DNA from: Gammaproteobacteria bacterium
GTDB taxonomy: Bacteria > Pseudomonadota > Gammaproteobacteria > JABXHR01
Reading direction: 5' to 3'
DNA length: 51,829 nt
Assembly (NCBI GenBank): GCA_013373515.1
Contig: JABXHR010000006.1
Coordinates: 1-51,829, forward strand
Shown here: positions 27,401-36,532 of the stretch, piece by piece
Layout: each line of letters opens with the position of its first letter
How positions within the stretch are numbered: position 1 is the first letter of the stretch
Notes under the pieces: generated by a model
Told to the model about the DNA's origin: nothing
Databases searched by the model: none
The model's input: only the letters and a program-made list of their open reading frames with translations
Position numbers and translations under genes: made by a program

Positions 27401-28677
27401 CGCGCTGCCAAGTGCTCTGCCGCTGTCTCAAATGCTGAGATCGTTTTTAAAACATCGTCATCAGACAATCCCAGATGCGGGTAGATCTTAGAGGGCGATT
27501 TTAAAATGCCCTCATCGCGCAACACTTTGTTGAACATTTTGGCAGCTTCGGCGTCGCCCCTGGCAACATCACGATAGTTCTCGATCGGCTTATCGCTAAA
27601 CACCACATCAAACAACGACGCCTCGCCGACAATTTGATGGGCAATTTGGCGCTTGGATAGTGACTCACTGAGTGCAGTTTGAAGTCGCAGACCAACTTGG
27701 GTCAGACGCTCGTATTGGCCCTCACGCGAGAGGACTTCAAGCGTCTTAAGACCCGCCACTGCCGCCAATGGGTTGCCGCTGAGCGTGCCGATTTGCAGTA
27801 CAAATCGATCAGTGGCGGTGGCATCAAAGTGGCGCATGATCTCTGACTGACCGGCGATGGCCGCAAGCGGCAACCCGCCTCCAATGGTTTTGCCCAAGGT
27901 ACATAAGTCAGGCGTCACGCCGTATAAGCCCTGCGCCCCTTGATAGGAGAAACGAAAGCCCGTCACCACTTCGTCAAATATCAACACTGCGCCGTACTTG
28001 TCGGCCAAGTCGCGTAGATGCTGCAAAAAGCCAGCTTTGGGCGGCACGATACGCTGCAAGGGCTCGACGATAATCGCGGCCACTTGATCGCCCTCTTTGG
28101 CCATCAAATCCGCAACATATTCAAAATCGTTATAGGGGCAGACGCGCATCGACGCCTGCACCGCCGCAGGAATGCCCGCCGTATCGGGCTGCGCTTTTGG
28201 GTAGTCGGCATTGCCTTTGGGAAAAGTGTTCATCAGCGCATCGGCAGACATGCCGTGATAGCCGCCTTCAAACTTCACAATCACCTCGCGCCCTGTGTGC
28301 GCCCGCGCAAGGCGCATGGCATACATATCCGCTTCACCGCCGGTACTGACATAGCGCAATTGCTCGGCACACGGCATGGCATCGACAATCACTTCGGCAA
28401 GCTCAATCCCCGCAGCATTGTTGGCGAAAAACGTCATGCCCTTTGACAACTGCGCATGCACTGCCTCCAGCACTTCTGGATGTCCATGCCCCAGCAGCAT
28501 GGGTCCGGAGCCAATCAGATAGTCGATATATTCATTCCCGTCTTCATCGACCACCTTGGCACCGTGTCCTTCACGGATGACCAACGAGGGATCAAAGTTG
28601 CCAAAACCGCCGCCCGGCAGAACGCCCTTTGCACGTTCGATCCAGTCTGTTTGTCGATTAGAGGCGGTATCTAACAT
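27397..28677 (-). CDS. Class III aminotransferase, glutamate-1-semialdehyde aminomutase-like
   Basis: A PLP enzyme of 426 residues with the HemL-like pattern: DYLIGSGPMLLGHGHPEV, GGEADMYAMRLARAHTGR, EGGYHGM, FDEVVTGFR and the PLP lysine in GKTIGGGLP. It resembles the HemL clade, but being last in a catabolic operon with epimerases and demethylases it more likely transaminates or mutates an amino acid made by that pathway. The start ATG overlaps the end of the upstream epimerase gene by 20 bases. The exact substrate is unknown. Confidence 0.8.
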   Translation of the reverse strand: MLDTASNRQTDWIERAKGVLPGGGFGNFDPSLVIREGHGAKVVDEDGNEYIDYLIGSGPMLLGHGHPEVLEAVHAQLSKGMTFFANNAAGIELAEVIVDAMPCAEQLRYVSTGGEADMYAMRLARAHTGREVIVKFEGGYHGMSADALMNTFPKGNADYPKAQPDTAGIPAAVQASMRVCPYNDFEYVADLMAKEGDQVAAIIVEPLQRIVPPKAGFLQHLRDLADKYGAVLIFDEVVTGFRFSYQGAQGLYGVTPDLCTLGKTIGGGLPLAAIAGQSEIMRHFDATATDRFVLQIGTLSGNPLAAVAGLKTLEVLSREGQYERLTQVGLRLQTALSESLSKRQIAHQIVGEASLFDVVFSDKPIENYRDVARGDAEAAKMFNKVLRDEGILKSPSKIYPHLGLSDDDVLKTISAFETAAEHLAAR

Positions 28678-29764
28678 GAGCTTCTCCTAGCACACTGAGA
28701 TCGGGATTGACGCCAAGACCGGGGGCGTCAGAGACTGAAATGAAGCCGTTGTCGCGGCTGGGCGCAGTGGGATCTAGTCGCGGCCCAACATAGGACGACA
28801 AATCGCAGACATTGAGCAAAAATTTGGCCGGAGTTGATGCGCCCAGATGTAGCGCCACCGCGGTGGCGATGTCCGAGCCCCAGGTGTCTTCGATACACAT
28901 TTTGGCGCCCAAATGCAGGCACAAATCACGTGCCTTACGTGCCGCACTCACACCGCCGAACTTTGAGGTTTTTATGGCCACCGCCTGCATGCAACCGCGC
29001 TCAGCCCCTTCCAACAGCGAGGCAATATCGTGCGCACTTTCATCCAATTTCATGGCATGGCCGGTGGCCTCGTGCACGGTTTGACACTGGGTGATGGTTT
29101 CGCAGGGTTGCTCCAGCATAATGTCGAGCGACATCACTTCGCGCATCACACGGATGGCCGTGAGCGCATCGGCACCGGCGTTAAAATCGCCGTATACCAA
29201 CACATCATCCGGCACCGCGGCACGAATGCGCTGCAAACGCTCCACGTCATTGCGCCAATTGCCATCGGCACCGAGCTTGACTTGAATTTGACGAATACCG
29301 GCAGCCACCGCATCGATGGCGATTTGCTCCATCGTCTCAGGCTCTACACAACTAATGCTGTGATAAATCGGCAATTCACGCTGCGCCAAGCCACCCAAAA
29401 ACGCATATAGCGGCAGGTTGGCGGCTTTGGCCGTAATATCCCAGAGCGCCATATCGATCATCGACTTTGCGTATGGATGCCCGATGAGATAGCGATTGAG
29501 CTTGCTCATCAGGGCTTCGACCCCGATTGGATTCTCGCCCAGTATTTCGTGCTGTAAGTGCTTGACCGCCGGAATCACACCATCTGCATAAGCAGGCAGA
29601 TAATGCGGAATCGGGCACACCTCTCCCCAGCCACTGATCCCCGAATCGGTATCGAGGCGCAGCACAATGGAATCCACCGTATCGCAGGTTTTGCCCTCGG
29701 CCATTTGATAGCGCAAATGGCTGGTCAGCGGGACGGTCCAAAGGTTGATCGCAGTAATTTTCAT
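28658..29764 (-). CDS. Mandelate racemase/enolase-family epimerase (copy 1), HpbD-like
   Basis: A 368-residue enolase-superfamily enzyme with metal ligands D193, E218 and D241 and general acid/base lysines K163 (VKLG) and K265 (AIKTSKFGG) on opposite barrel strands. Two lysines indicate 1,1-proton transfer (racemase/epimerase) rather than dehydration alone. It resembles proline-betaine/4-hydroxyproline-betaine epimerases (HpbD) and cis-3-hydroxyproline dehydratase relatives. It lies six bases after a second homologue, suggesting tandem duplication. Substrate assignment from context is inference. Confidence 0.82.
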   Translation of the reverse strand: MKITAINLWTVPLTSHLRYQMAEGKTCDTVDSIVLRLDTDSGISGWGEVCPIPHYLPAYADGVIPAVKHLQHEILGENPIGVEALMSKLNRYLIGHPYAKSMIDMALWDITAKAANLPLYAFLGGLAQRELPIYHSISCVEPETMEQIAIDAVAAGIRQIQVKLGADGNWRNDVERLQRIRAAVPDDVLVYGDFNAGADALTAIRVMREVMSLDIMLEQPCETITQCQTVHEATGHAMKLDESAHDIASLLEGAERGCMQAVAIKTSKFGGVSAARKARDLCLHLGAKMCIEDTWGSDIATAVALHLGASTPAKFLLNVCDLSSYVGPRLDPTAPSRDNGFISVSDAPGLGVNPDLSVLGEAHVRYRL

Positions 29765-29770
29765 GGTTGA

Positions 29771-30877
29771 TTATCCGTACACAGCAACAGGGTCTCCCAG
29801 CAGCGCCTCGTCTGGGTGAACCCCTAAACCTGGCGACTCTGGTAGGTGCAAATATCCATCAATATTGCGCGGCCCTTTGCCCGGGGCAATATCGGCGGTG
29901 ATCATATCTTGGCAAGCCCAGACCGCGTGGATATTGGCATCGGGGATTGTCGCAGCCAAATGCAGGGCTTCGCAGTCGGCCAGCACCGAACCACCCGTGG
30001 CCATCACGAACATATCGATGCCATGTGCCAAGGCAATATCGCGCATTCTGGCCGCCTTAGTGAGTCCGCCCACGCGATTGAGCTTGATGCCAAACACCTC
30101 TGCCAAGCCGTCACGCGCAATGCGCGCCGCATCTTGCAGGGTGACCAGACTTTCATCCACACTGACCGGCGCACTGTGCAAAGGGCGAATCGCAGCAATG
30201 TCGTCCAGCGTTTCGCAGGGCTGCTCAAACATCACCCGCTGCGACTCGGTGGCTTTCATCACGCGCAGCGCCTGTTGGCGCGTCCAGCCGCGATTGACGT
30301 CATACAGAATGATTTCGCCGGGTTTCTTGAAGGATTCAACGTCTAGAATCCGCGCCACATCACGCTCGACATCGCCGCCAATTTTGACCGAATGCGCCAC
30401 ATAACCCCGATCGCGGTAGCGTGTCATCACCTCGCGCGTTTGCTCCATGGTTTTCGCGCCCACCGACGAGGCAATGGGCTTGGGCGTGCGACTACCGCCG
30501 CCCATCAAATCGGCAATCGGCAGACCCGCCGCCTGACCCGCAATATCCCAGCACGCCATATCGATCGGTGATTTGGCGTAGAGATGGCCGGGCAGCGCCA
30601 AATCCATTGCCCGCTCGACCTCTAGCACCTTGCGCGGATCGAGGCCCATCACAAATGGCGACATGGTCTCGATCCCCGCGCGAATACCCGGGCCATGCGC
30701 GGGCACGTAGGTATGCCCCCACGGCGTGCCCTCGCCCCAACCTGTGATGCCAGCATCGGTCTCAATTTTGACCAACGTGGCATCCAAACATTCAAACTTC
30801 AGCCGACCGCCAGATAGCCAATAGGGTTCTGTCAGCGGCAGGTCGACTTGAAAGACCGATATTTTTGTTATTTTCAC
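29771..30877 (-). CDS. Mandelate racemase/enolase-family epimerase (copy 2), HpbD-like
   Basis: A second 368-residue enolase-superfamily protein, colinear with copy 1 but clearly diverged. It keeps K165 (SVKIGG), metal ligands D193 (YDVNRGW), E218 (FEQPC) and D241 (SVDES), and K265 (GIKLNRVGG). It also has the TYVPAHGPGIRAG segment like the TYAPSHALGARA region I recall from Pelagibaca HpbD. Of the two copies this one looks closer to HpbD, a 4-hydroxyproline betaine 2-epimerase. It lies between the MDR dehydrogenase and copy 1 in one operon. Confidence 0.82.
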   Translation of the reverse strand: MKITKISVFQVDLPLTEPYWLSGGRLKFECLDATLVKIETDAGITGWGEGTPWGHTYVPAHGPGIRAGIETMSPFVMGLDPRKVLEVERAMDLALPGHLYAKSPIDMACWDIAGQAAGLPIADLMGGGSRTPKPIASSVGAKTMEQTREVMTRYRDRGYVAHSVKIGGDVERDVARILDVESFKKPGEIILYDVNRGWTRQQALRVMKATESQRVMFEQPCETLDDIAAIRPLHSAPVSVDESLVTLQDAARIARDGLAEVFGIKLNRVGGLTKAARMRDIALAHGIDMFVMATGGSVLADCEALHLAATIPDANIHAVWACQDMITADIAPGKGPRNIDGYLHLPESPGLGVHPDEALLGDPVAVYG

Positions 30878-30906
30878 GAATGCGAGTCCTGTAGATTTGC
30901 CGCCAG

Positions 30907-31992
30907 TTAGGGTTCAATCACCAAATTGCCAGTATGGGTTTTGGCGATAAATGCTTGTTGTGCAGCGCCCAGCTCCGCCAGCGGATAGGTGGCCGCCAAT
31001 ACGGGTTTGAGCTTGCCTTGTTCGATATAACGCACCACGCGCGGAAAAACATCCACATCGTTGACCGTTGAACCGGTAAAGGTGAGATCGCGCAAGTAGA
31101 AGGTGCGCAAATCCAATTGAACCATCGGCCCGGCAATCGCGCCCGAACAGGTATAGCGACCCCCACGCACCAACAAGTCGATCAGTTTGCCCCAATTGGC
31201 TCCGCCGACCACATCGGCCACCACGGTGATGCGCTCATCGGCCAACAGCGCCTTGAGATTCTCGGCATTGCGATCAATCAAACGATCTGCGCCCAACGCC
31301 AGTACCTCAGCGTGCTTGTGAGATTGGGCAATTCCAATCAACCTTGCCCCGCGCAATTTGGCCAACTGCACCAATGCGCCGCCCACGCCGCCCGAAGCGC
31401 CGGGTATCAGCACAGTATCGTTGTGGTCCACATTGGCGCGGCTCAGCATGCCCTCGGCGGTACAGTAGGAGCAGGAAAACGTGGCAAGCTCGGCATCGCT
31501 ATAGGCCGAGTTGACCTCGGCGACGCAGCGCACATCGGTTTTGGTGTACTCGGCAAAACCACCATCGCACTCCGAGCCAAAGTAGCCCGTTTTGTCAATG
31601 TTGGTCGGGTCGCTCCAATCGCGCAGCCAGCCGTTGGTCATCACGCGCTTGCCAAGCCAAGCCTCTGGCACCCCCTCTCCAACGGCAGCCACATGACCGA
31701 CCACATCCGCGCCTTGAATGCGTGGAAATGAAATGGGTGCGCCACCCCACGTGGGGTCGTCGTCAGAAACCTCGGCATACGCGCCACCGGTAGTGGCCTC
31801 GGTGACGGCTTTGGAATACCAGCCAGAGCGCGTATTGATGTCGGTATTGTTCATCCCGCAGGCCGCCACTTTAATGACCACTTCCATCTCCCCTGCGACC
31901 GGCGTTGGCCAGTCCTCATGCAAGGTGTATTGATCAATATCGCCATGGCCGTGTAGCACCATGGCACGCATTGTGGCGGGAAGAGTACTCAT
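30907..31992 (-). CDS. MDR-superfamily alcohol dehydrogenase/quinone reductase-like protein
   Basis: A 361-residue medium-chain dehydrogenase/reductase. It has a GroES-like N-terminal domain with VAACGMNNTDIN, then a Rossmann domain with nucleotide loop IPGASGGVGGALVQLAKLRG. The four-cysteine structural zinc lobe of classical alcohol dehydrogenases is absent and NNTD replaces a zinc-ligand pattern, favouring a quinone-oxidoreductase-like, NAD(P)H-dependent enzyme. It is co-transcribed with the demethylating dehydrogenase (2-base gap) and the epimerases. Its substrate is unknown. Confidence 0.8.
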   Translation of the reverse strand: MSTLPATMRAMVLHGHGDIDQYTLHEDWPTPVAGEMEVVIKVAACGMNNTDINTRSGWYSKAVTEATTGGAYAEVSDDDPTWGGAPISFPRIQGADVVGHVAAVGEGVPEAWLGKRVMTNGWLRDWSDPTNIDKTGYFGSECDGGFAEYTKTDVRCVAEVNSAYSDAELATFSCSYCTAEGMLSRANVDHNDTVLIPGASGGVGGALVQLAKLRGARLIGIAQSHKHAEVLALGADRLIDRNAENLKALLADERITVVADVVGGANWGKLIDLLVRGGRYTCSGAIAGPMVQLDLRTFYLRDLTFTGSTVNDVDVFPRVVRYIEQGKLKPVLAATYPLAELGAAQQAFIAKTHTGNLVIEP

Positions 31993-31994
31993 GA

Positions 31995-34442
31995 TTAATC
32001 ATCGCTCCTTGGCAAGGTGGAGGCAGGGTCATAGGCCGGTTCGCCCAGCACTTTGGCATTGCGGTTTTCGTTCATAATCACCACCTCTAACGCGGTACCG
32101 GGGGCAGCCGCTTCGGGTTTGACATAGGCAAAGGCCAAGCCCTTGCCAACAGTGTGACCATAGACCACCGATGAAGTTGCGCCTACGCGCTCACCGTTCA
32201 TCAGTACCGCCTCGCCACCGTGGCCATCGCTGTCGCCATTGGGCTCAATTTCAAGGTAGACGCAAACCCATTTCAACGGATTCTCGGTGGCGGTCACCGT
32301 CTGTGCTCTGCCGAGAAACTCGCCTTTTTCAAGCTTCACAAAGCGCATCACATCCGCCTCTGGCAAGGTGACTTCGTTGGTCAATTCCCCTGCACCTTTA
32401 AACGCTTTTTCCATGCGCATAACATTCATGGCAAAGGAGCCATAATCGACAATGCCATGCGCCTCTCCGGCGGCCCATAGCGCGTTGTAGATATCGAGCA
32501 TCGCCTCGGCGGGCCCATGGATTTCATAGCCCAATTCACCGGCATAAGACATCCGCAGCACCCAAACAGAATGCCCTGCCACCTCAAGCGCCTGCGCACT
32601 GAGCCAGCGGAAACCGCTATTACTGAGATCTGCATCGGTGCACGCCGCGAGCACCTTACGCGCATTGGGACCATTGAGTGCCAGCGCCGACCAACTTGTG
32701 GACAAACACTCAATCGTCACATTCTCGCCTGTGCGATTGTGGGCCAAATGATCGAGCAAGCGCTGCTCAAAGAACGCCGCGCACACTAGGTAGTAGCGGT
32801 CGTCAGCGAGTTTGACGATGGTGGTTTCCAGTTCAATGCGTCCACGGCGGTTGAGCATATGCGTCAGTGCAATACCGCCGATTTTCTTCGGCAGCTGATT
32901 GGCCACCAAGCGATCGAGCAACGCAGCCGCATCGGGCCCGGAAACCTCTACCTTGGTAAAAGCAGAAATATCCATCACCCCCACCGAACGGCGCACAGCG
33001 GCCACTTCTGCACCGACAATGTCGTGCACAGCATTGCGACGGAAGCTATATTGATCCACCGCCTCAACCCCATCAGGTGCAAACCAGCGTGGCCGCTCAT
33101 GGCCATAGACCTCTTCGTACACCGCGCCCTTGTCCAGCAATCGTTTATACATTGGGCTTGGCTTGATCGGTCGGCCTTGCAAACGATTAAAATGCGGGAA
33201 TGGGATTTCGTGGCGCAAGCAATAGTCTTCTTTGGCTTTAATCACCTGCCAGTCTTTCTCGGCATAGCTGCCAAAACGGCGAGGATCGAATTCGCGCATC
33301 GAGATATCGGCAGAGCCATGCACCATCCACCTCGCCAATTCACGCGATAAACCCGGCCCCCAACCGATACCGATTTGGGTACCACAGCAGCACCAGTAGT
33401 TCTTAACACCGGGCGCCGGACCAATCATCGGGTTGCCATCGGGCGGGTGTGAAATTGCGCCATGCACTTCGCGCTTGATACCGAGCTCGGTCAACACTGG
33501 CATACGATCCATGGCATTCTCTAACCACGGCATGATGCGGTCATAGTCGGCTTCAAATAGTTCGTTTTCAGCTTCCCACGGACACTCGTCTTCCCAGACC
33601 GTATTGGGATTTTCTTTTTCATAAATCCCGATCAAGCCCGACTTCTGCTCCATGCGGATATAGCCCGAAACAAGTTTGTCATCGCGAATGACCGGGAGTT
33701 CCTGATCGAGCTCCAAGAATTCGGGCACTGTATCGGTCACCAAATAGTGATGCGTCATCGAGGTCATCGGCAGCGTCAGTCCACTCCACTCGCCCATCTG
33801 TCTCGCGTAGGTGCCTCCCGCGTTGACCACATGTTCGCAGCGAATATCACCTTGCGGCGTCGACACCACCCAAAACTCATCTTCGGCCTGTTGAATATTG
33901 GTGGCCTGACAACGGCGAATGATGCGTACGCCCAGCTGCCGCGCACCCGTGGCCATGGCTTGGGTAACACCTGATGGATCGACGTGGCCATCATCTGGGG
34001 TGTACAGCGCACCAATCACACCATCGAGGTTATAGAACGGGTGTTTTTCAGCGATCTCCGCCGGTGTGACCAACTGCATTGGAAAGCCCAATGCCTTGCC
34101 AACACTCATGGTGTGGTGCAACCAATCCATTTCATCTTCTGTGTAGGCCAAACGGAAGGAGCCGCAACCGTGCCAAGTCACCGAGTGACCCGTCTCTTCT
34201 TCCAGCGCACCTGAGTACAAGTCGATGTTGTAGCCCACACACTTGCCCAAGCCATAGCTCGACGTGGAATGCGTGATTTGGCCCGCGGCGTGCCATGTGG
34301 AGCCAGAGGTCAATTCGGCCTTTTCCAGCAGCACGACATCAGTCCAGCCCTCATGTGCCAGATGGTAAGCCAACGCGCAGCCCATGACGCCACCGCCGAC
34401 AATGACGACCTTGGCTTGGCTTGGAAAGTCTAGTTGCGACAT
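31995..34442 (-). CDS. FAD/folate-dependent dimethylglycine (sarcosine) dehydrogenase-like protein
   Basis: An 815-residue two-part demethylase. The N-terminal DAO-type FAD domain has VVIVGGGVMGCALAYHLA and GSTWHAAG, whose H51 corresponds to the covalent-flavin histidine of dimethylglycine dehydrogenase. The C-terminal half has FAO and GcvT-like folate-binding domains (SVGVMDISAFTKVEVSG; SYAGELGYEIHGP). The family removes N-methyl groups and passes them to tetrahydrofolate. As first gene of the operon, divergent from a Rieske oxygenase locus, it likely performs a second or later N-demethylation. Confidence 0.87.
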   Translation of the reverse strand: MSQLDFPSQAKVVIVGGGVMGCALAYHLAHEGWTDVVLLEKAELTSGSTWHAAGQITHSTSSYGLGKCVGYNIDLYSGALEEETGHSVTWHGCGSFRLAYTEDEMDWLHHTMSVGKALGFPMQLVTPAEIAEKHPFYNLDGVIGALYTPDDGHVDPSGVTQAMATGARQLGVRIIRRCQATNIQQAEDEFWVVSTPQGDIRCEHVVNAGGTYARQMGEWSGLTLPMTSMTHHYLVTDTVPEFLELDQELPVIRDDKLVSGYIRMEQKSGLIGIYEKENPNTVWEDECPWEAENELFEADYDRIMPWLENAMDRMPVLTELGIKREVHGAISHPPDGNPMIGPAPGVKNYWCCCGTQIGIGWGPGLSRELARWMVHGSADISMREFDPRRFGSYAEKDWQVIKAKEDYCLRHEIPFPHFNRLQGRPIKPSPMYKRLLDKGAVYEEVYGHERPRWFAPDGVEAVDQYSFRRNAVHDIVGAEVAAVRRSVGVMDISAFTKVEVSGPDAAALLDRLVANQLPKKIGGIALTHMLNRRGRIELETTIVKLADDRYYLVCAAFFEQRLLDHLAHNRTGENVTIECLSTSWSALALNGPNARKVLAACTDADLSNSGFRWLSAQALEVAGHSVWVLRMSYAGELGYEIHGPAEAMLDIYNALWAAGEAHGIVDYGSFAMNVMRMEKAFKGAGELTNEVTLPEADVMRFVKLEKGEFLGRAQTVTATENPLKWVCVYLEIEPNGDSDGHGGEAVLMNGERVGATSSVVYGHTVGKGLAFAYVKPEAAAPGTALEVVIMNENRNAKVLGEPAYDPASTLPRSDD

Positions 34443-34478
34443 TTTTGTTCAGTTCCCGATCTATTATGGTGAAATCTA

Positions 34479-34512
34479 TTGACAGCTTTTGGCACAAACG
34501 TATCTTTGTCAA
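34479..34512. promoter_or_regulatory. Divergent control region: inverted TTGACA...TGTCAA
   Basis: TTGACA (34479-34484) and its inverted match TGTCAA (34507-34512) lie in the 72-base gap between the demethylase and rpiR-type genes. TTGACA with TATCTT (34501-34506, 16-base spacer) would also form a promoter for the regulator, starting almost at its ATG (34515). No Shine-Dalgarno sequence is visible, so a leaderless or very short-leader mRNA is possible. The arms may be the regulator's operator. Confidence 0.4.
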
Positions 34513-34514
34513 CC

Positions 34515-35417
34515 ATGAAAAACACAAATGTTTTACAACTACAACGCGATGACGTTTTAGAGCAAATCAGCGCGCAAATCGAACAGTGGACACCGCAAGT
34601 TCAAAAGGCGGCTGCTTATGTTTTGGAAAATGCCGATAACCTTGGCTTAATCACCGTGCGCAACGCCGCAAGTGCCGCAGGTGTCAGCACCTCAACGCTG
34701 ACTCGTCTGGCGCAATTACTGGGCTACGGCAGCTACGACGAGCTACGCGCACCCTTTCGCGAGTATCTTAAGCTCGGCAAAGATGCGTTTCCCGATCGCG
34801 CGCGCTGGCTGCAATCCATCGCGCAAGACAATGCCCACGGTGGCTTGTATGCCGACATGGCGAGTGCCTCGATTGGCAACATCGAAAGCACCTTTGATCA
34901 GGGGCGCGCAGATAGCTTGAAGGCGGCGGCAGATTTAATCGTGGCGGCCAATAAAACATTTGTGTTGGGCGTGGGTGTTAACCACTCATTGGCCACCAAC
35001 TTTGCCTATCTCGCCGATATGGCACTGGGCAACGTCGAGGCCATCCCACGCTTGGGTTCAATGGCCCTAGATGAAGTCGGTCGTCTTAGCAAAGACGATG
35101 TTCTACTCGCCATGACCTTCAAACCCTATCGCCGTGAGGTGGTAGAGGCGGTAGTAGAAGCCAAGCGCTCTGGGGTCACCGTCATCGCAATTTCAGACAG
35201 CCGTGCCTCGCCGATTTTGCGCCAAGCCGATCAGGGCTTTGTGGTCGCCAGCGAGTCGCCGCAGTTTTTTCCATCGACCGTCGCGACGCTTGCACTACTG
35301 GAAACGCTGGTCGCATTTGTGGTCGCTGACGCCGATGACCAAGTGGTCGCCAACATTCAAGCCTTCCATGAACGCAGACATCAGTTGGGCATTTATTTAG
35401 AGGAGTGGGATTCATGA
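34515..35417 (+). CDS. MurR/RpiR family transcriptional regulator
   Basis: A 300-residue regulator with an N-terminal RpiR helix-turn-helix (about 15-85, including AASAAGVSTSTLTRLAQLLGY) and a C-terminal SIS domain (about 130-270, FVLGVGVNHSLA and AISDSRASPI), which normally binds a phosphosugar or small ligand. ATG at 34515 is chosen; an in-frame TTG at 34479 lies on the -35-like element. Divergent from the amine-catabolism operon and translationally coupled (ATGA) to the Rieske gene, it very likely controls both. Confidence 0.88.
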   Translation: MKNTNVLQLQRDDVLEQISAQIEQWTPQVQKAAAYVLENADNLGLITVRNAASAAGVSTSTLTRLAQLLGYGSYDELRAPFREYLKLGKDAFPDRARWLQSIAQDNAHGGLYADMASASIGNIESTFDQGRADSLKAAADLIVAANKTFVLGVGVNHSLATNFAYLADMALGNVEAIPRLGSMALDEVGRLSKDDVLLAMTFKPYRREVVEAVVEAKRSGVTVIAISDSRASPILRQADQGFVVASESPQFFPSTVATLALLETLVAFVVADADDQVVANIQAFHERRHQLGIYLEEWDS

Positions 35418-36532
35418 ACGAGGCCGTGGGACCGGTTAGATCTTTAGAGGCGGCCTATTACACCGATCCTCAGTATTTCGGCCAAGAGCTACTTGGTGTG
35501 TTCAGTCGTTGCTGGCAATACGCCGGACACCGTTCAGCGCTCCAGCAGCCTGGCGATTACTTCGCATTTGAAATTGCACGTCAGCGCTTGTTCTGCGTGT
35601 TGGACGCCGATGGCGAAGTCAAAACCTTCTACAACGTCTGCCAACATCGCGCCCACGAATTGGTCAGCGGCCAAGGCCACGCCAAGCAGTTGGTGTGTCC
35701 CTATCACGCTTGGGCCTATGACTTATCCGGCCAACTGATCACCGGCCCCAATCTCAACGCCGTCCCCGGCCTCGACAAATCCAAAATCTGTCTAAGCTCG
35801 GTGCGCACCGAAGAGTTCTGCGGGTTTATTTTCGTGAATCTCGACCCGGAAGCTGAGCCAATGGATGTCTGGTATCCCGGCGTTCGCGAACAGCTGCGCG
35901 AGTTTGTGCCCCACATCGACAGCTTGCAGCCGATCAAAACCGTGACCATTCCCGAAAAATGCAACTGGAAGGTATCGGTCGAGAACTACAGCGAGTGCTA
36001 TCACTGCAAGATCAACCACCCCACCTTTGCCACCGGAGTCATCAAACCACAAACCTATGACATCCAACCGCAAGGTTACTGCTTGCGTCACACCACCGAA
36101 TGCCAAAACCTAAACCGCATGACCTACCCCATCGATCTCGATTCCAACGAGCACGCGGGGGATTATTCAAGCTGGTTCTTGTGGCCGACCTTTAGCTTTC
36201 AGGTGTATCCCGGCAATGTGCTCAACACCTATCAGTGGCAAGCACATGACCACGAGAACTGCACGGTTTACCGCCACTGGTACACCATTGATGGACAATT
36301 GTCAGACGTGATCGACAAGCTTGCCGATCAAGATCGTGCGACAACGGTAGAGGAAGATATTGGATTGGTGGAAGCCGTGCAGCGCGGCCTAAATAGCAGA
36401 GGCTACGTGCCGGGACCATTGGTGCTAGACCCCAAATACGGCGTCAATTCAGAGCACTCTATCGCAGCGTTGCAGCAGTGGATGCGCGCGGGCACTGATC
36501 TAAACTTTCAGTACCACGCGGTGGAAGACTAA
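35414..36532 (+). CDS. Rieske non-heme iron oxygenase, betaine/quaternary-amine demethylase type
   Basis: A 372-residue alpha subunit with a Rieske [2Fe-2S] site C76-x-H78 ... C95-x2-H98 (VCQHRAH; VCPYHAW) and a mononuclear-iron motif E194-x2-H197-x4-H202 within [16 protein letters not shown]. The glutamate (rather than aspartate) and this motif are seen in glycine-betaine, carnitine and stachydrine demethylases. It probably removes the first N-methyl of a quaternary amine. ATG at 35414 has AGGAG upstream and overlaps the regulator stop. No reductase component is encoded in the window. The stop is nested with the pilin stop. Confidence 0.88.
   Translation: MNEAVGPVRSLEAAYYTDPQYFGQELLGVFSRCWQYAGHRSALQQPGDYFAFEIARQRLFCVLDADGEVKTFYNVCQHRAHELVSGQGHAKQLVCPYHAWAYDLSGQLITGPNLNAVPGLDKSKICLSSVRTEEFCGFIFVNLDPEAEPMDVWYPGVREQLREFVPHIDSLQPIKTVTIPEKCNWKVSVENYSECYHCKINHPTFATGVIKPQTYDIQPQGYCLRHTTECQNLNRMTYPIDLDSNEHAGDYSSWFLWPTFSFQVYPGNVLNTYQWQAHDHENCTVYRHWYTIDGQLSDVIDKLADQDRATTVEEDIGLVEAVQRGLNSRGYVPGPLVLDPKYGVNSEHSIAALQQWMRAGTDLNFQYHAVED

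Noticed and set aside
27397-28677. Calling the aminotransferase hemL (tetrapyrrole synthesis)
   Set aside because: Motifs are HemL-like, but it is the terminal gene of an amine-catabolism operon, so a catabolic role is more likely.
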